Source: Undaria pinnatifida
Lineage: Eukaryota; Sar; Phaeophyceae; Laminariales; Alariaceae
Direction: 5' to 3'
DNA length: 64,000 bases
Assembly: GCA_012845835.1 (NCBI GenBank)
Contig: JABAKD010000023.1
Span: 21,670,203 to 21,734,202, forward strand
The notes beneath the pieces were generated by a model. The model saw nothing but the letters and a program-made list of their open reading frames with translations. It searched no databases and was not told where the DNA came from. The position numbers and the translations under genes are program-made. The first letter of the stretch is position 1. Each line of letters starts with the position of its first letter. Shown in pieces: positions 22,996 through 34,110 of this stretch.

Positions 22996-25259
22996 GAGGG
23001 TTGGGACTATTTAGGAAACGAGGGATGTAACGTGGGAGGCGTTGCCGTCACAACTCCCTCCACCGCAACCTCCATTGCCGATAGAGATCGCGGAGGAGGG
23101 AGGGGAGGAAAGTGACAACGATGTAGAAGCCAAGGTATGGCCGCTTGTAGGGAGGGGAGTTGCCCACACACTGTTGCGAAATATCGCGGCAGTGGTCCCC
23201 TCTGGTGCAGCAACGAACGAGGTAGTGGTCCCCCCTGGTGAAGCAGTCGATGTGGTTGAAAGTGTTGACGCAGAGAGTGTAGGTCGATCGCCGTTTGCCC
23301 CCTCTGTGCCATCTTCGCCCGTTTCCGCTGTGTCGTCTCCAGCACCTGAGTTCACCGATGGTGAGGGGCAGGGAGGGCAAGGTGTGGGGGAACTAGAGTC
23401 GGTGGGTCCTGAAGAGCAGGATACAGAGTCTGTAGGGCCGGGAGGGCAGGAGACAGAGGCAGAGGCATCTCCTCCAGTTGCTCGTCGTCCGCGGCATGTA
23501 GCTGAGCTAGCTGATTTCAACAACCTTGCGCGTGAGAATGATGAAGTAAGAGAAGGTAGAACTCGCGCGCAAACCCGTGCAGTTAACCAGCAGAATGTAT
23601 CTGGCCTTGTGGCCACTCTAGGGCCCGTCTGCGCAACAGAGATAATATATGCGCTGTTGGCGGAGCAGAGAGCAGGTGACGCAGTGGAATTGCCGAAAGG
23701 ACTATTGCAGGACGTAGAGTCTGAGCCTGATAGCTATCAAGAAGCCCGGCAATCGAAGTACGCCACGATTTGGGATGGAGCTATGTCTGCGGAAGTTGAA
23801 GGCTTGATAAGGGCAGGAACGTTCACGTTAGCGGTAAAGATCCCAATAGGCTGTAACGTGATAGATGCTAGATAGGTTTTCAAATGGAAAGCGGACGAAA
23901 CAGGAAAGATAGTGAAGGCCAAGGCTAGGCTTGTCGCGAAGGGCTTCAGGCAGAAGTATGGTATAGACTATCTCGAGACTTTCTCGCCTACTGCAAATCC
24001 TGCATTAATTCGATTGTTGGTGGCATTGGCGTGCAAGTATGATTTGGAATTACTCCACTGGGACATTGAGCAGGCGTTTGTTCAGTCGAAGTTGGATCAC
24101 GAGGTGTTCATGAAGTTGCCTCCTGGCTGTGGTTCGATGGCAGGAAAGGTTGTCCGTCTGAACAAGAGTTTGTACGGATTGAAGCAGGCATCTAGAACAT
24201 TTTACAAGAGGCTAGTATCGGATCTAAAGAGGATTGGTTTCGAGCAGTCTCTGTGTGACCCCTGTGTGCTGCGTCTCATGATGGGAGACGAGGTGATAGG
24301 GATGGTCGCGGTTCACGGGGATGACATTCTGTATGCAGGAACTAAGAGTCTTGCCAAGGTTGTTGTAGAAGCTCTAGGCGATTCTCTTCCTACGAAGAAT
24401 TTGGGTGAGGTCAAGTTCTTTCTTGGTTGCGCATTTATTCGCGACCGCGAGGCTGGCACGATTGAGATTTCTCAGGAGAGTTACATCAGGAGTGTGCTTG
24501 AGAGATTCAAAATTTGTCGCACCAGCCCGATCCCTGCTTCCCCTGCTAACGATAACAGGTCCGTGATGGAGGATGAGGAGGCAGGAGATGTGCCGTTCCG
24601 AGAGGTGGTGGGGTGCCTGATGTGGGTCGCCAATGGGACGAGACCCGACATCTCGAATGCTGTGCGGGCGGTGGCTAGGCACTCTCATGAGCCAAAGAAG
24701 AGAGAATGGAAGGCAGCTCAAAAGATTCTGAACTATCTTCTGGAAACGGCACATCTAACTCTGAAGTACAAGAGAGACAGTACGGTTGATGACGTAGGCA
24801 CGTTGGTGTACGTAGATGCAGACTTTGCCAGACCGTAGATCAGTTTCGGGAGCACTAGTTATTGTGGCTGCCTGTCTTGTAGCTTGGCTTTCTTGGACGC
24901 AGAAATGCGTTTCGCAGTCGACTTCTGAGACAGAGTATCTTGCGATGGGCGATGGTGTGAAGGAGTCTCTGTTTGTGAACGGAATGCTTCAGTTCTTGAG
25001 GCCTAGTGTAGAGCCTCGTAAAAATGACGTCCTTGAGGACAACGAGGGAGCGATTGCGCTTGCAGAGAATCCGTTTAGCTCGAGCAGGAGTAAGCACATC
25101 GACGTGAGGCACCACTTTCTTAGAAATCTGACCGAGGAGGGTGTGGTCGAGATCACTCATGTTCCCAGCGAAAAACAACATGCGAACATCCTCACGAAGG
25201 CTCTGCCGAGAAGTATTTTTGAAGTTCACCGTGGCTTTGCATTGGGCTCTAGGAAATAG
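22996..25259 (+). pseudogene. Copia B reverse transcriptase and RNase H region
   Basis: Acidic Pro-rich linker, then RT from about 23870 with LLHWDIEQAFVQSKL (about 24049-24093), KSLYGLKQASRTFYKR and the DDILYAG motif near 24316-24340. RNase H covers about 24800-25250, with TSETEYLAMGDG and HIDVRHHFLRN. The coding part ends close to the 3' LTR, as usual for Copia. Fossil. Confidence 0.9.
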
Positions 25260-25330
25260 GAGTCTGATTTTTTTTTGTTTGTCATACTGCATGTTGTGGG
25301 TCTGGTAGATACAACAGCCCCTAGGGAGGG

Positions 25331-25736
25331 TGTTGGTGATAGCGGCAGTGTGAATCGGCCGAGCTACTGTAGATCATCTAATTGGATAGTTTGAATATTG
25401 AATTTTCAATTGTAGTAAGTTGATGCTGGATATTCTGGGAATACTCTTTGTGGTACTTCGGTAGGTTGTACACAAGTACGAGCTATACAATGGACCGTAG
25501 GTGTGTGTGTCGGTACATTGGTATGTGGTACATTGGACACTTATCCAGTAGGAAGGTTCAGGCATTGTTGCTGTAGGTCTGACTATCGGGTGGTTGCATA
25601 GCGTGATCCTGAGGGTGAGGTTGTGCGCACCCACGAGCTCCCCCACCCTGCTCACTCCACCTTGCCTACCTGTCTCAGAAGGGCAATTGCTCAATAATAC
25701 AACATCTTTTCCCCAGAAGCCACGAGTTTACCAACA
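25331..25736 (+). repeat. Copia B 3' LTR
   Basis: 406 bp, same termini as the 5' LTR, with about 3% divergence from it. It is preceded immediately by the polypurine tract. Confidence 0.96.
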
Positions 25737-26390
25737 AAACGTGCACGATATACCACGAGCAGGTGTAGCATAGTACGTGTTGAGGAGGGCGTGTTTGTTA
25801 TCAGTTGCGTGAATCAATAGTCGCCTTCCGTTGTCGTTCAGTTCGTCACGTCCGTGTGCACCCAATACCTTGCTGTCGGTCCACCCGATCTCTCTCATGC
25901 CTGTACGAGCATTTGCGTCCATCAGGACAAGGAGGTGATCCCTACTAGGTACTCCCTTGACCACCTCGTCAAGTGAACTCTAAACGTAATCCTTTTCGCT
26001 GGTGCTCTTTGTCGAGACTGGGAGCATAGCCTACAATGAAAGACATACCGTTTGATTTCTCTTTGAGTTGGATGAGAACCTTCATCAACCTAGGACTGAT
26101 GCACTCGACCGCGACGTCGCCTTATCCATCCCTGCCACGATAGACTCTGTAACAGCTAAGCCTACCCCGTGGTTCCCCTTCTTTTTTTGGTGCTTTCCTC
26201 CGTCTGAGCAAAACACAACATACCCCGCCGCCATAAAAGCACTTTGTCCATGGCGCCTCACCTCCTTCAATACTATGATGTCACAACCTACGTCCTCGCA
26301 AGTCTGCAGTATTACCTCGATACAACGTACCAGATGCTGCTTAAACCCATGATGCAGTCGTATCAATAAAGACCTTGTGTTCCATAGCTG
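25737..26390 (-). mobile_element. LINE endonuclease domain (5' part, split by Copia B)
   Basis: Minus-strand protein shows the endonuclease/exonuclease/phosphatase fold in order: CDIIVLKEVRRHG (normally QE-type metal site), GNHGVGLAVTESI, MSFIVGYAP and LVLMDANARTG (the N-A-R site). AHGRDELNDNGRRLL and NTYYATPARGIS follow. It runs straight into the Copia 3' LTR at the AAACG duplication and resumes at 19535. Stops near 25975 and a shifted frame around 25960-26085 show decay. It belongs to the AP-endonuclease class of non-LTR elements; the clade cannot be told without RT. Confidence 0.83.
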
Positions 26391-26682
26391 GCTTCATTAT
26401 ATTTCGTTTTGGAACGAACATCAGTACCAACCACTGTATTGTTTGATACATACCCGAAGCAACCCGCTTTACACTTTACTCAAGTATCATCAGCAGTACC
26501 AGCCATGCTACTTGTAGATTACGTGTCAGAAGATTCCATGCCGTACTTTTCACTCAATTACATTATACGTACAACGGCTCCGCATGGGCGCCAGCATTCG
26601 CCGGTGGCCATGCTTGGGGTAGGGCAGGGCGGCACTCGGACGAGGAAAAGGGGAAAAAGTTATAGCTGTTCGATTCGACATT
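26391..26682. other. Intergenic with a short block repeated at 31490-31590
   Basis: 26478-26560 resembles 31490-31570 (CAAGTAxCATCA...GCAGTxCCAxCCATGxTACTT). No gene seen. Confidence 0.6.
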
Positions 26683-26880
26683 ATTGGAAGTTTAAAGTAA
26701 TGCCGAGAGTTTAATACGAATATGAGGTTCTAAAGATCATAAATTGACATTCCATGGCGCCTATTCTTTGGGTGAGGAAGGGTAGCACTCGACGAAATAA
26801 GTTGTTGTAGTAATAAAGAAATTGAAGCTTAAAGTAATGCCAAGAGTTTAATCCGAACATGAGGTTCTAAAGGTTTACTT
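26683..26880 (+). repeat. Two direct copies of a ~55-bp block
   Basis: TAAAGTAATGCCxAGAGTTT followed by GAGGTTCTAAAG occurs at about 26692-26735 and 26830-26873, about 138 bp apart. Confidence 0.75.
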
Positions 26881-27331
26881 TGATGGAAGGAAAACATATA
26901 AACGAAGGAAGCAAGCATAGTCGAAACACTGTTGTTAAAACCGCCGCGAAGTAAAAGTAAGCCAGAAATGCCGTAAGGAGAAATTGAGAACCTGCTTCGC
27001 TTCGAGGCTTCGAGGCGAAAGGAAAGAGGAGATGTCATCAATAAAAATGATATCGGATGGAATGAATGGTCGAAAATGTTTAATTTACAGAAGAGAAAAA
27101 GGAAAGCGCCGGTGATTGTGCCTTGGAAAACCCCTCGGTGTTTACTCCCACAGTAGACGAAGAACTTACCATGTTTGTTTCCAAAATAAACGAAGAACTC
27201 ACTCACAGAAAAGAACTAAGGACGACACTGCATGCCCTCAATTAGCTACTTCAATGTACGCGGTACTTGCACTGGTGAATATATATATACAAAAATTAAA
27301 ACAAATTATGCAGACTTAGAGAGAGGCGCTA
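26881..27331. other. Intergenic, no gene recognised
   Basis: A minus-strand open frame of about 125 codons spans 26829-27206 but lacks family-like features and overlaps repeats. Confidence 0.45.
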
Positions 27332-27394
27332 AAGGGGATATAGAATGCCCTCGATCCAATAAATAAAGGGGATATAGAATGCCCCCGATCCAAT
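27332..27394 (+). repeat. Perfect short tandem duplication
   Basis: AAAGGGGATATAGAATGCCC and its next bases CGATCCAAT occur twice, 33 bp apart. Confidence 0.85.
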
Positions 27395-27483
27395 TGGTAC
27401 TTTCAACGCAGAGAATTTACACCAGAGAAATGGCAAGCTCGACGGGAAAAGGGGGATAATCAAGCCTCACACAAGACAAACAA

Positions 27484-27815
27484 AATAATCCTAGACCGGT
27501 ATGAAATCGTACCACTATCACTAACAGCCCCCGACTCTGTGGAAGGTAGGACCCAAAACAACTTAATCCGTACGACAGATCAGTATTCTATCGTACCATA
27601 GTGACTAAACAGCTCTCCGACTTGGCATGAGATACACGATGTGTCCTCCGGGCTTACTTGCACAATGTACGAAGAACTCACTTAGAGAGGAGCCCTAAGG
27701 GGGATATAAAAAAATATTCCTAGACCAGTATGAAATCGTACCACTATCACTAACAGCCCCCGAATCTGTGGAAGGTAGGCCCCAAAACAACTTAGTCCGT
27801 ATGACAAATCAGTTT
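27484..27815 (+). repeat. Tandem duplication, ~229-bp period
   Basis: TGAAATCGTACCACTATCAC and GTGGAAGGTAGG...CCCAAAACAACTTA occur in both units (27492 on and 27721 on), with few differences. Confidence 0.88.
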
Positions 27816-27870
27816 TGAGTCTATCTGTATCTGCAGACCAAGCACGCTCAAAATGATGAACACTCCAACA

Positions 27871-28513
27871 GCACCAAACGCAATAACATAAAAAGGCGAA
27901 TTAGTGGAGCGATCTACTACTACTGGTATAACACGCGTTCTTCTGGACGTATCATGTGTCGATCTGCAGCCACATGGCCAGCACGCACACAGCACATGAC
28001 AGCCCAACAGCACACACGCAACCAACAGGTGCACGTACGAAGCCTACAGCGCGGCACCACGAATAACGAACGACCGCGACGGCTGGATTAGCCCTTTGAC
28101 AGACCGGCGCCCCTGTTCTTGAGCCCGGGCAAGATGTGTGTCTGTCTGTTGCTTGGTTTCAGTTGATGAGGGCACTCCACTGCAGTAGCACCAAACGCAA
28201 TAATATAAAAAGGCGAATTATTAGAGCGATCTACTACTGGTATAATTAACACGCGTTCTTCTGGACGTATCATGTGTCGTCTTTCAGCCACACCTGCAGC
28301 CACATGGCCAGCACGCGCACAGCACATGACAGCCCAACAGCACACACGCAACCAACCGCTGCACGTATGAAACCTACAGCGCGGCACCATGAATAACGAA
28401 TGACCGCGACGGCTGGATTAGCCCTTTGATAGATCGGCGCCCCTGCTCTCGAGCCCGGGCAAGATGTGTGTCTGTTGCTTGGTTTCAGTTGATGAGGGCA
28501 CTTCACAGCAGTA
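27871..28513 (+). repeat. Tandem duplication of a 317-bp unit
   Basis: Units at 27871-28187 and 28188-28513 are nearly identical, both starting GCACCAAACGCAATAA and ending GTTGATGAGGGCACT. Neither unit encodes anything I recognise. The low divergence points to recent origin. Confidence 0.93.
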
Positions 28514-28916
28514 GCTAGCTGGAGCACAGCAGTCAGTTATTCCTTTGTTGTGTCTACCCCCTTGCCTGCGTTCGTTCCTCGGCATTGATCGCTTTTAGAC
28601 TGTGTCTATCCCCAAGCTACCCCAACAGCAGTAACCACGTAAAGCAAAACTCAACTCATGACCCATGGCGGCTTCCGCGCGTTTATACTGTGGCGGGCAG
28701 TTGTTGCAGGCAACGTTTTCTAGCCCATGCCGTGCATGCCTCGTCTCACACCCCTGGCAGCTGGTGCCCTACGCTGCTCTGGGTCTCGGACGGGACGGGG
28801 CAAAAAATATTGCTTCGTCTCGTCTTGAGGCTTGGGCCCTTGATGACACGAGTGTGGAGAAAACGCCATATTCAGTTTTAGACAGCACAACGTGGTGCAC
28901 AATCTGTGACCAAACA
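28514..28916. other. Intergenic, no gene recognised
   Basis: No family-like frame. The last 25 bases (TGGTGCACAATCTGTGACCA) recur at 31047-31090. Confidence 0.5.
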
Positions 28917-28944
28917 ATAATAAGTTGTACAAGGGCTCCGCTCC

Positions 28945-28966
28945 GCGGGCGGCTGACGCCGCCCGC
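28945..28966. other. Strong hairpin, right-arm copy
   Basis: GCGGGCGGC, loop TGAC, GCCGCCCGC; the inverted partner of 15399-15420. Confidence 0.85.
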
Positions 28967-29474
28967 TACGGTCACGCATGGCAAGGAAGAATGCAACTAA
29001 AAACATGTAAAGGGGGCAGAAAGAATAGGCCCATGATTTGGTGCGAACATCGATTTGATAATGCCAAGAGCTGCTTGTACAGAGCAAATTGCCCTGTTGT
29101 GCTCAGCTCTGCTGTGTGCTTTTGTTACCGATGTTACGTTCTGATCGGCATTACGGGGGTATTTTGCATGGGGGAAAAAACAGGGGACCGTGAAAGATCA
29201 AGTACATTTAGAAGAAGAAAAAAAGAAGAAAAGCAGTACATAACAACGCGTATTATACCCGGTGCTGCTCTATGTTCGAAAGAAAGCACACAACGCAGCA
29301 CAATACAGCACCGCAGCGAAGGGCACGCGGCACCGCACCGCACGGCTCCGCATGGCGCTACGCTGCGCTGCTGGGCTATAAATAGCCGGAATGATCTGAA
29401 CTGGGCGTGCATTGTGATCCAACAGCGTAGTACCTGATGGTATGTACAAACCTGGTGTAGTAGTACCGGTATGT

Positions 29475-29854
29475 TGTTATAAGGCTTGGTTTGGGTAAGC
29501 TATTACTGGTTAACCTTTTGCAAGTGGTCGAACAGACTAATACCCCACTAATACCTTAACAAATGGCGTCGTCGACAGACCATGGGTTGGGTCGTGGTTT
29601 CAACTCTCACCATCCACATAATAATAAACTTTTTCAGACTTTCCCCATGTCGAACATGAAAAATACTCTCCCCGGTATACGTACCCACAGGAAATGAAAC
29701 CGCCTCGATATTGACAGGTCCGCCCGTATATCCGGCCGAGCTGCTATCCCGCCGTTTCAGGGGGGGAGAGTGTTATACGGCTTAGTTTGGGTAAGCTATT
29801 GGTTAACCTTTTGCAAGTGGTCAAACAGACTAATACCCCACTAATACATTAACA
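29475..29854 (+). mobile_element. TRIM-like miniature LTR element, copy 2 (fossil)
   Basis: 380 bp. Terminal repeats 29475-29561 (87 bp) and 29771-29854 (84 bp), each TGTTATA...TTAACA. TGGCGTCGTCGACAG two bases after the first repeat looks like a primer-binding site. GGGGGGGAGAG directly before the second is the polypurine tract. ATGT flanks both sides (29471-29474, 29855-29858). There is no open frame. These are the marks of a non-autonomous TRIM that must borrow enzymes from a larger LTR element. Confidence 0.88.
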
Positions 29855-29949
29855 ATGTACTAAAGCCTCAAGGTTTTGTCGTTGGTTCCAATCCCGGTGT
29901 CATCGGGGAAGAAAAATGATCCTCATGAAAAAAATATTAGATAACAATG

Positions 29950-30765
29950 TGACTTTGTGGTCTTCTAGTTTTGTTTTTTTTTTACTGTCCGCTTATAAGC
30001 CTGGTTTTCGTGGGTTGACTCCAGGGGTCATATGAAAAAAAAATGAACCTCATAAAAAAATTGATATATATTTGTAAAAAAATAGAACTGGTAGATACAC
30101 CACTGCTGCTGTGACATATTGTGGTCTAGTACATAGACTGTCCGCTTATAATCCTGGTGGCCTTCGCTGGTTCGAATCCAGGTGTTATCGAAAAAAAATG
30201 ATCCTCATGAAAAATCGATATTTATTTGTAAAATAAAACATTGCAGCAATGTGACTTTGTGGTCTAGTAGATTGTCCGCTTATAAGCCTGGTTTTCGTTG
30301 ATTGAATCCAGGTGTCATTGGGGAACAAAAATGATCCTCTTGAAAAAATCGATCCTTGTATATATTTTATACTCCGGAGTTAAAAATGGAAAAACGTCCG
30401 CTGTGAGTACGACCGATTGAATGGTTGAAACTCAACTTTGCAAGCTGCGTGGTACATCTATGTTTCGCTAATATACAGCAGTAGTATTAATAGTAGTTGC
30501 ACATAAAAAAATAGTACTGGTAGATACCACTGCTGCTGTGACATTGTGGTCTAGTAGATAGACTGTCCGTTTATAGTACTGGCCTTCGCTGGTTCGAATC
30601 CGGGTGTCATCGGAAAAAAAAAATGATCCTCATGAAAAATCGATACTTGGTATTTATTCATAAATTTTATTTGTAAAAATAAATTAATATCAATTTGACG
30701 TTGTGGTCTAGTAGATAGACTGTCCGCTAATAAGCTTGCTCTTCTGTGGTTCGAATCTGGGGGTC
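29950..30765 (+). repeat. Array of five tRNA-like units
   Basis: Units at about 29950-30030, 30112-30187, 30252-30317, 30539-30609 and 30696-30765. Each has TGACxTTGTGGTCTAGTAGA, GTCCGCTTATAAGCCTGG and a B-box-like GGTTCGAATCC, closing with GGTGTCA. The 7-bp acceptor stem pairs (TGACATT with GGTGTCA) and the T arm pairs, but the anticodon stem does not close well. Most are followed by AATGATCCTCATGAAAAA and a short AT tail. They look like tandem tRNA-derived SINEs rather than functional tRNA genes. Confidence 0.75.
30391..30455 (-). repeat. Dispersed core repeat (within the tRNA-like array)
   Basis: Minus-strand copy of the core seen at 49592 and 50700: GTACCACGCAGCTTGCAAAG then TCAACCATTCAATCGGTCGT. 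Confidence 0.8.
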
Positions 30766-31794
30766 ATCAGGAAAAAAAGTGACCCCCATAAAACAATCGA
30801 TATATATTCGTACCAAAAAAAGATAATAACTTATTATTAAGGTGGAGCAAGAATTCAAAGAAAAGCTGGGCCGTTCCGCAAGTAATAAGCTGAATCGTCC
30901 GACCTCGGAGATGCCAGGGAAGCACCAACCGAGCGCTTTCAGCCCAAAGATATTCGTAAGTAAGTTAGTCTATTTGCGGAAACATTATCAAGTACCGTTC
31001 GGAAATGATGCCGATTTTGTAAATCATCCAGACGCGTGCAATTAAACTGGTGCACAATCTGTGACCAAACAATAATAAGTTGCACATGCCACCGCAAAAT
31101 TCCAAACATTATCAAGACTTGAAGTATCGTTTGGAAATGATGCCAATTTTGTAAATCCTCCAGGCGTTGCAGACATTAATATTCAACCAAAATCTCCGAA
31201 ATTCTTCCTCAACATGCGGTACTTTTGCAGCCTCTCGCTTGTCTCGCTCGGCATCCGTCCGCGTTCACGTCGATGTGCGGAACGGACACGGCAGGGCGAG
31301 GGGCGTTGGAGCCGCCCCCCGAAGGCGGCGTTCGAACGAAGCTATTCGACCGAGAATTCCAGCTCCGCGAATTGCATACTTCGGCCGAGACAAGAAAAAG
31401 TTCCTGACCAAGTCCCTGACACCAAAGAATGATTTTATATACATATATATATATATATGTATCCGTAGCTACCACGCCGTTGCATTTAGTTCAAGTACCA
31501 TCATCAGCAGTTCCAACCATGGTACTTCTGTGTTTCGTATCCGAAGATACTATGCTTTGCTCTCCACATATATCAGATACGGCTGTACAAGCGGTGGGTC
31601 GTATCACTCCTTTATTTTGACGGTACGTGTAAGCCACGTATCCGACGTTCCCATGATTTGCTCTTCATCCGCTTATTATGTACAGCAGTGGGTTGTTTTG
31701 CCCCCATTCCTGAATTATTGTGCTGGCTTTTCGTGCATGATATCGAACCTCACTCAAGACTGTTGTGTGATACCTACTGGTGTGCGGTAGGTCG
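30766..31794. other. Intergenic, no gene recognised
   Basis: 31047-31090 repeats part of 28893-28930. 31433-31460 is a TATATA run. 31490-31590 resembles 26478-26560. A GC-rich patch at 31240-31380 is open on both strands but has no recognisable family. Confidence 0.5.
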
Positions 31795-34110
31795 TGGTTT
31801 GTGACTTAAGCTTTCGCTCTGCTGCTCACGGTGGATACACCGTCCTGGTCGACACGGTTGTGTCATCTAAAGGTGCTTTCGCTTTGGTTTTCTGATCGCG
31901 GCTGGTTTACGTCCGCGCCAGATGTGCGGTTTGTGAAGCTAGCTGGGCCATAGGCGCTTGCGGGCGCGGCTGGGCCCGAGCGGGTTTGCTTTGGTGATGG
32001 CGGCGGATGTACAGCTGTGCCAGATAAGCATTCGTTCGCTGACCGCTGGCGTTATAGCACGACGTTGATATACAGCTGCGCCATATATGATTTAGCTTTG
32101 CTGCTCGCGGCTGATTATCGCTCTGGTCGCCACCGCCGTGTTGTCCAGCAGGGGTTGCATGTTCAGTTTTCTGATCGCTGATGATGCGTTGTTGACCCAG
32201 TATGCTTCCGCTTTGCCGTTCGCCCTGCTGCTTAACGCGACGTTGGTATAAAGCTGCGCCACATATGCTTTTACTTTGCTGCTCGCGGCTGATTACCGCT
32301 CTGCTCGACACCGCCGTATCGTCCAGCGGGTTTTCGCCTTCAGCTTTTTGACCGCTGATGATGCGTGGCTGCGCCAGTAGGCTTCCGATTTGCCGTTCGC
32401 CCTGGCGCTCAACGCGAGGTTGTACAGCTGCGCCATATATGCTTTTTATTTGCGGCTCTCGGCTGATTACCGCTCTGGTCGACACCACCGTTGAATCCAG
32501 CAGGGTTTTCGCGTTAATTCTTCTGATCGCTGTCGATGCGTGGCTGCGCCAGTAGGATTCCGCTATGCTGTTCGCCCTGGTGCTCAACGCGATGCTGATA
32601 TACAGCTGCGTCATATGTAATTTTGCGTCGCTGCGCGCGGCTGATCATCGCTCCGGTCGATGCTCAACGCTATGTTGATATACAGCTGCGCCATATATTA
32701 TTTTGCTTTGCTGCTCGCGGTCGATCACCGCTCTGGTCGACACCGCCGTGTCGTCGACCAGGGCTTTCGTGTTCAGTTTTTTTATCGCTGTTGATGCGTG
32801 GCTGCGCCAGTATGCTTCCGCTTTGCTGGTTGCCCTGCCGCTCAACTCGAAGTTGATATACACCTGCGGCGTATATGCTTTCGCTTTGCTGCTCGCGGCT
32901 GAATACCGCTCTGGTCGACACCGCCGCGTCGTCTGGCGGATATTTCTTCGCATTCAGTTTTTTTATCGCTGTGGATGCGTGGCATCGCCAGTATGCTTCC
33001 ACTTTGCTGTGCGACCTGCTGCTCACGGCTGATATACAGCTGTGTCCGTTATATTTTCGATTTGCAGCGTATCGCCAGATACGCATTCACGTGGTGACCG
33101 CGGGTAATATACCGCTACAGTATGTTGATATACAGCTGCGCCATATATGTTTTTGTTTGCTGCTGGCGGCTGATTACCGCTCTGCTCGACACCGTCGTGT
33201 CGTCCAGCGGGGCTTTCGTGTTCAGTTTTCTGATCGCTGTTGATGCGGGGCTGCGTCAGTATGCTTCCGGTTTGCTGTTCACTCTGCTGCTCCACGCGAT
33301 TTTGATATACAGCTGCGCCATATATGCTTTTGCTTTGCGTCTCGCGGCTGATTACCGCTCTGGTCGACATCGCCGTGTCGTCCAGCACGGCTTTCGCGGT
33401 CAGTTTTCTGATCGTTGTGGAGGTGTGGCTGCGCCAGTATGCTTTCCCTTGGTGTTCGCCCCGCTGCTCATGACTGATATACAGCGCGCCTGTTGTATTG
33501 TCAATATGCAACGTAAAATCGCTAGATAAGCGTTCATTTGCTGACCGCGGGCGATGTACCACGATGTCGATATACAACTGCGCCATACCTAGTACATGCT
33601 TTCGCTTGGCTTCTCGCGGCTGATTGCCGCTCTGGTCGACACCGCCGTGCCGTCCAACAGGGCTTTCGCGTTCAGGTTTCTGATGGCCGTTGTTGCGTGG
33701 CTGTGCCAGTATGCTTCCGCTTTGCTGTTCGCCCTGCTGCTCAATGCGATGTTGACATACAGCTGAGCCATATTTGCGTTTGCTTCCTTGTTCGTGGCTG
33801 ATTACCGCTCTGGACGACACCGCCGTGTCGTCCAGAAGGACGTTCCCGTTAAAATATTATGATAGCTGTTGATACGTGTCTGAACCAGCATGGTTCAGCT
33901 TTGCTGTTCGTCCTGCTGCTCATGACTGATATACAGCTGGGCCTGTTGTATTTTTGCTTTGCAACGTAAGCATCGCGGGTGCGGCCGCGCCTGAAGGACT
34001 TGGTCCCGCTTATCACGGTTATATACAGCTGTCTCGGATACCCTTTCGGCTTTCGGGTCGCGGGTGCTCTGCAGCTCTGGTCGACATGTCGTGTCGCCTA
34101 GAAGGGCCTT
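31795..34110 (+). repeat. Satellite array, ~178-bp unit
   Basis: About 12-13 degenerate head-to-tail units with period 174-185 bp, plus a few partial units. Landmarks in each: GATATACAGCTGCGCCATAT, then GCTCGCGGCTGATTACCGCT, then CTGGTCGACACCGCCGTGTC, then TGCGTGGCTGCGCCAGTATG. Because few units hold stops, long open frames occur on both strands; these are by-products. The unit length is close to one nucleosome repeat, as for many centromeric or heterochromatic satellites. Confidence 0.92.

Larger units (their letters stand above)
19536..25736 (+). mobile_element. Ty1/Copia LTR retrotransposon, copy B (fossil, full length)
   Basis: A 6201-bp element with both LTRs (19536-19941, 25331-25736, each 406 bp, TGTTGG...CCAACA) and a perfect 5-bp target duplication AAACG (19531-19535, 25737-25741). 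A purine tract AGGGAGGG abuts the 3' LTR. The two LTRs differ at about 13 of 406 positions (~3%), so insertion is fairly recent but not new. The order of domains is Copia. It is broken, with about four interruptions, some apparently shared with copy A. It is inserted into a LINE. Confidence 0.97.
28917..30090 (-). repeat. Right arm of ~1.2-kb inverted repeat
   Basis: Reverse-complement partner of 14255-15450. It carries the hairpin (28945-28966), a GC-rich satellite-like stretch, the miniature LTR element (29475-29854) and a tRNA-like unit at its outer end, in mirrored order. Confidence 0.88.

Noticed and set aside
30539-30609. A functional tRNA gene.
   Set aside because: Acceptor and T arms pair, but the anticodon stem does not, and the unit is one of five similar tandem copies.
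31907-33820. Long open frames on both strands.
   Set aside because: They come from the ~178-bp satellite, whose units happen to hold few stops; the frame changes from unit to unit.
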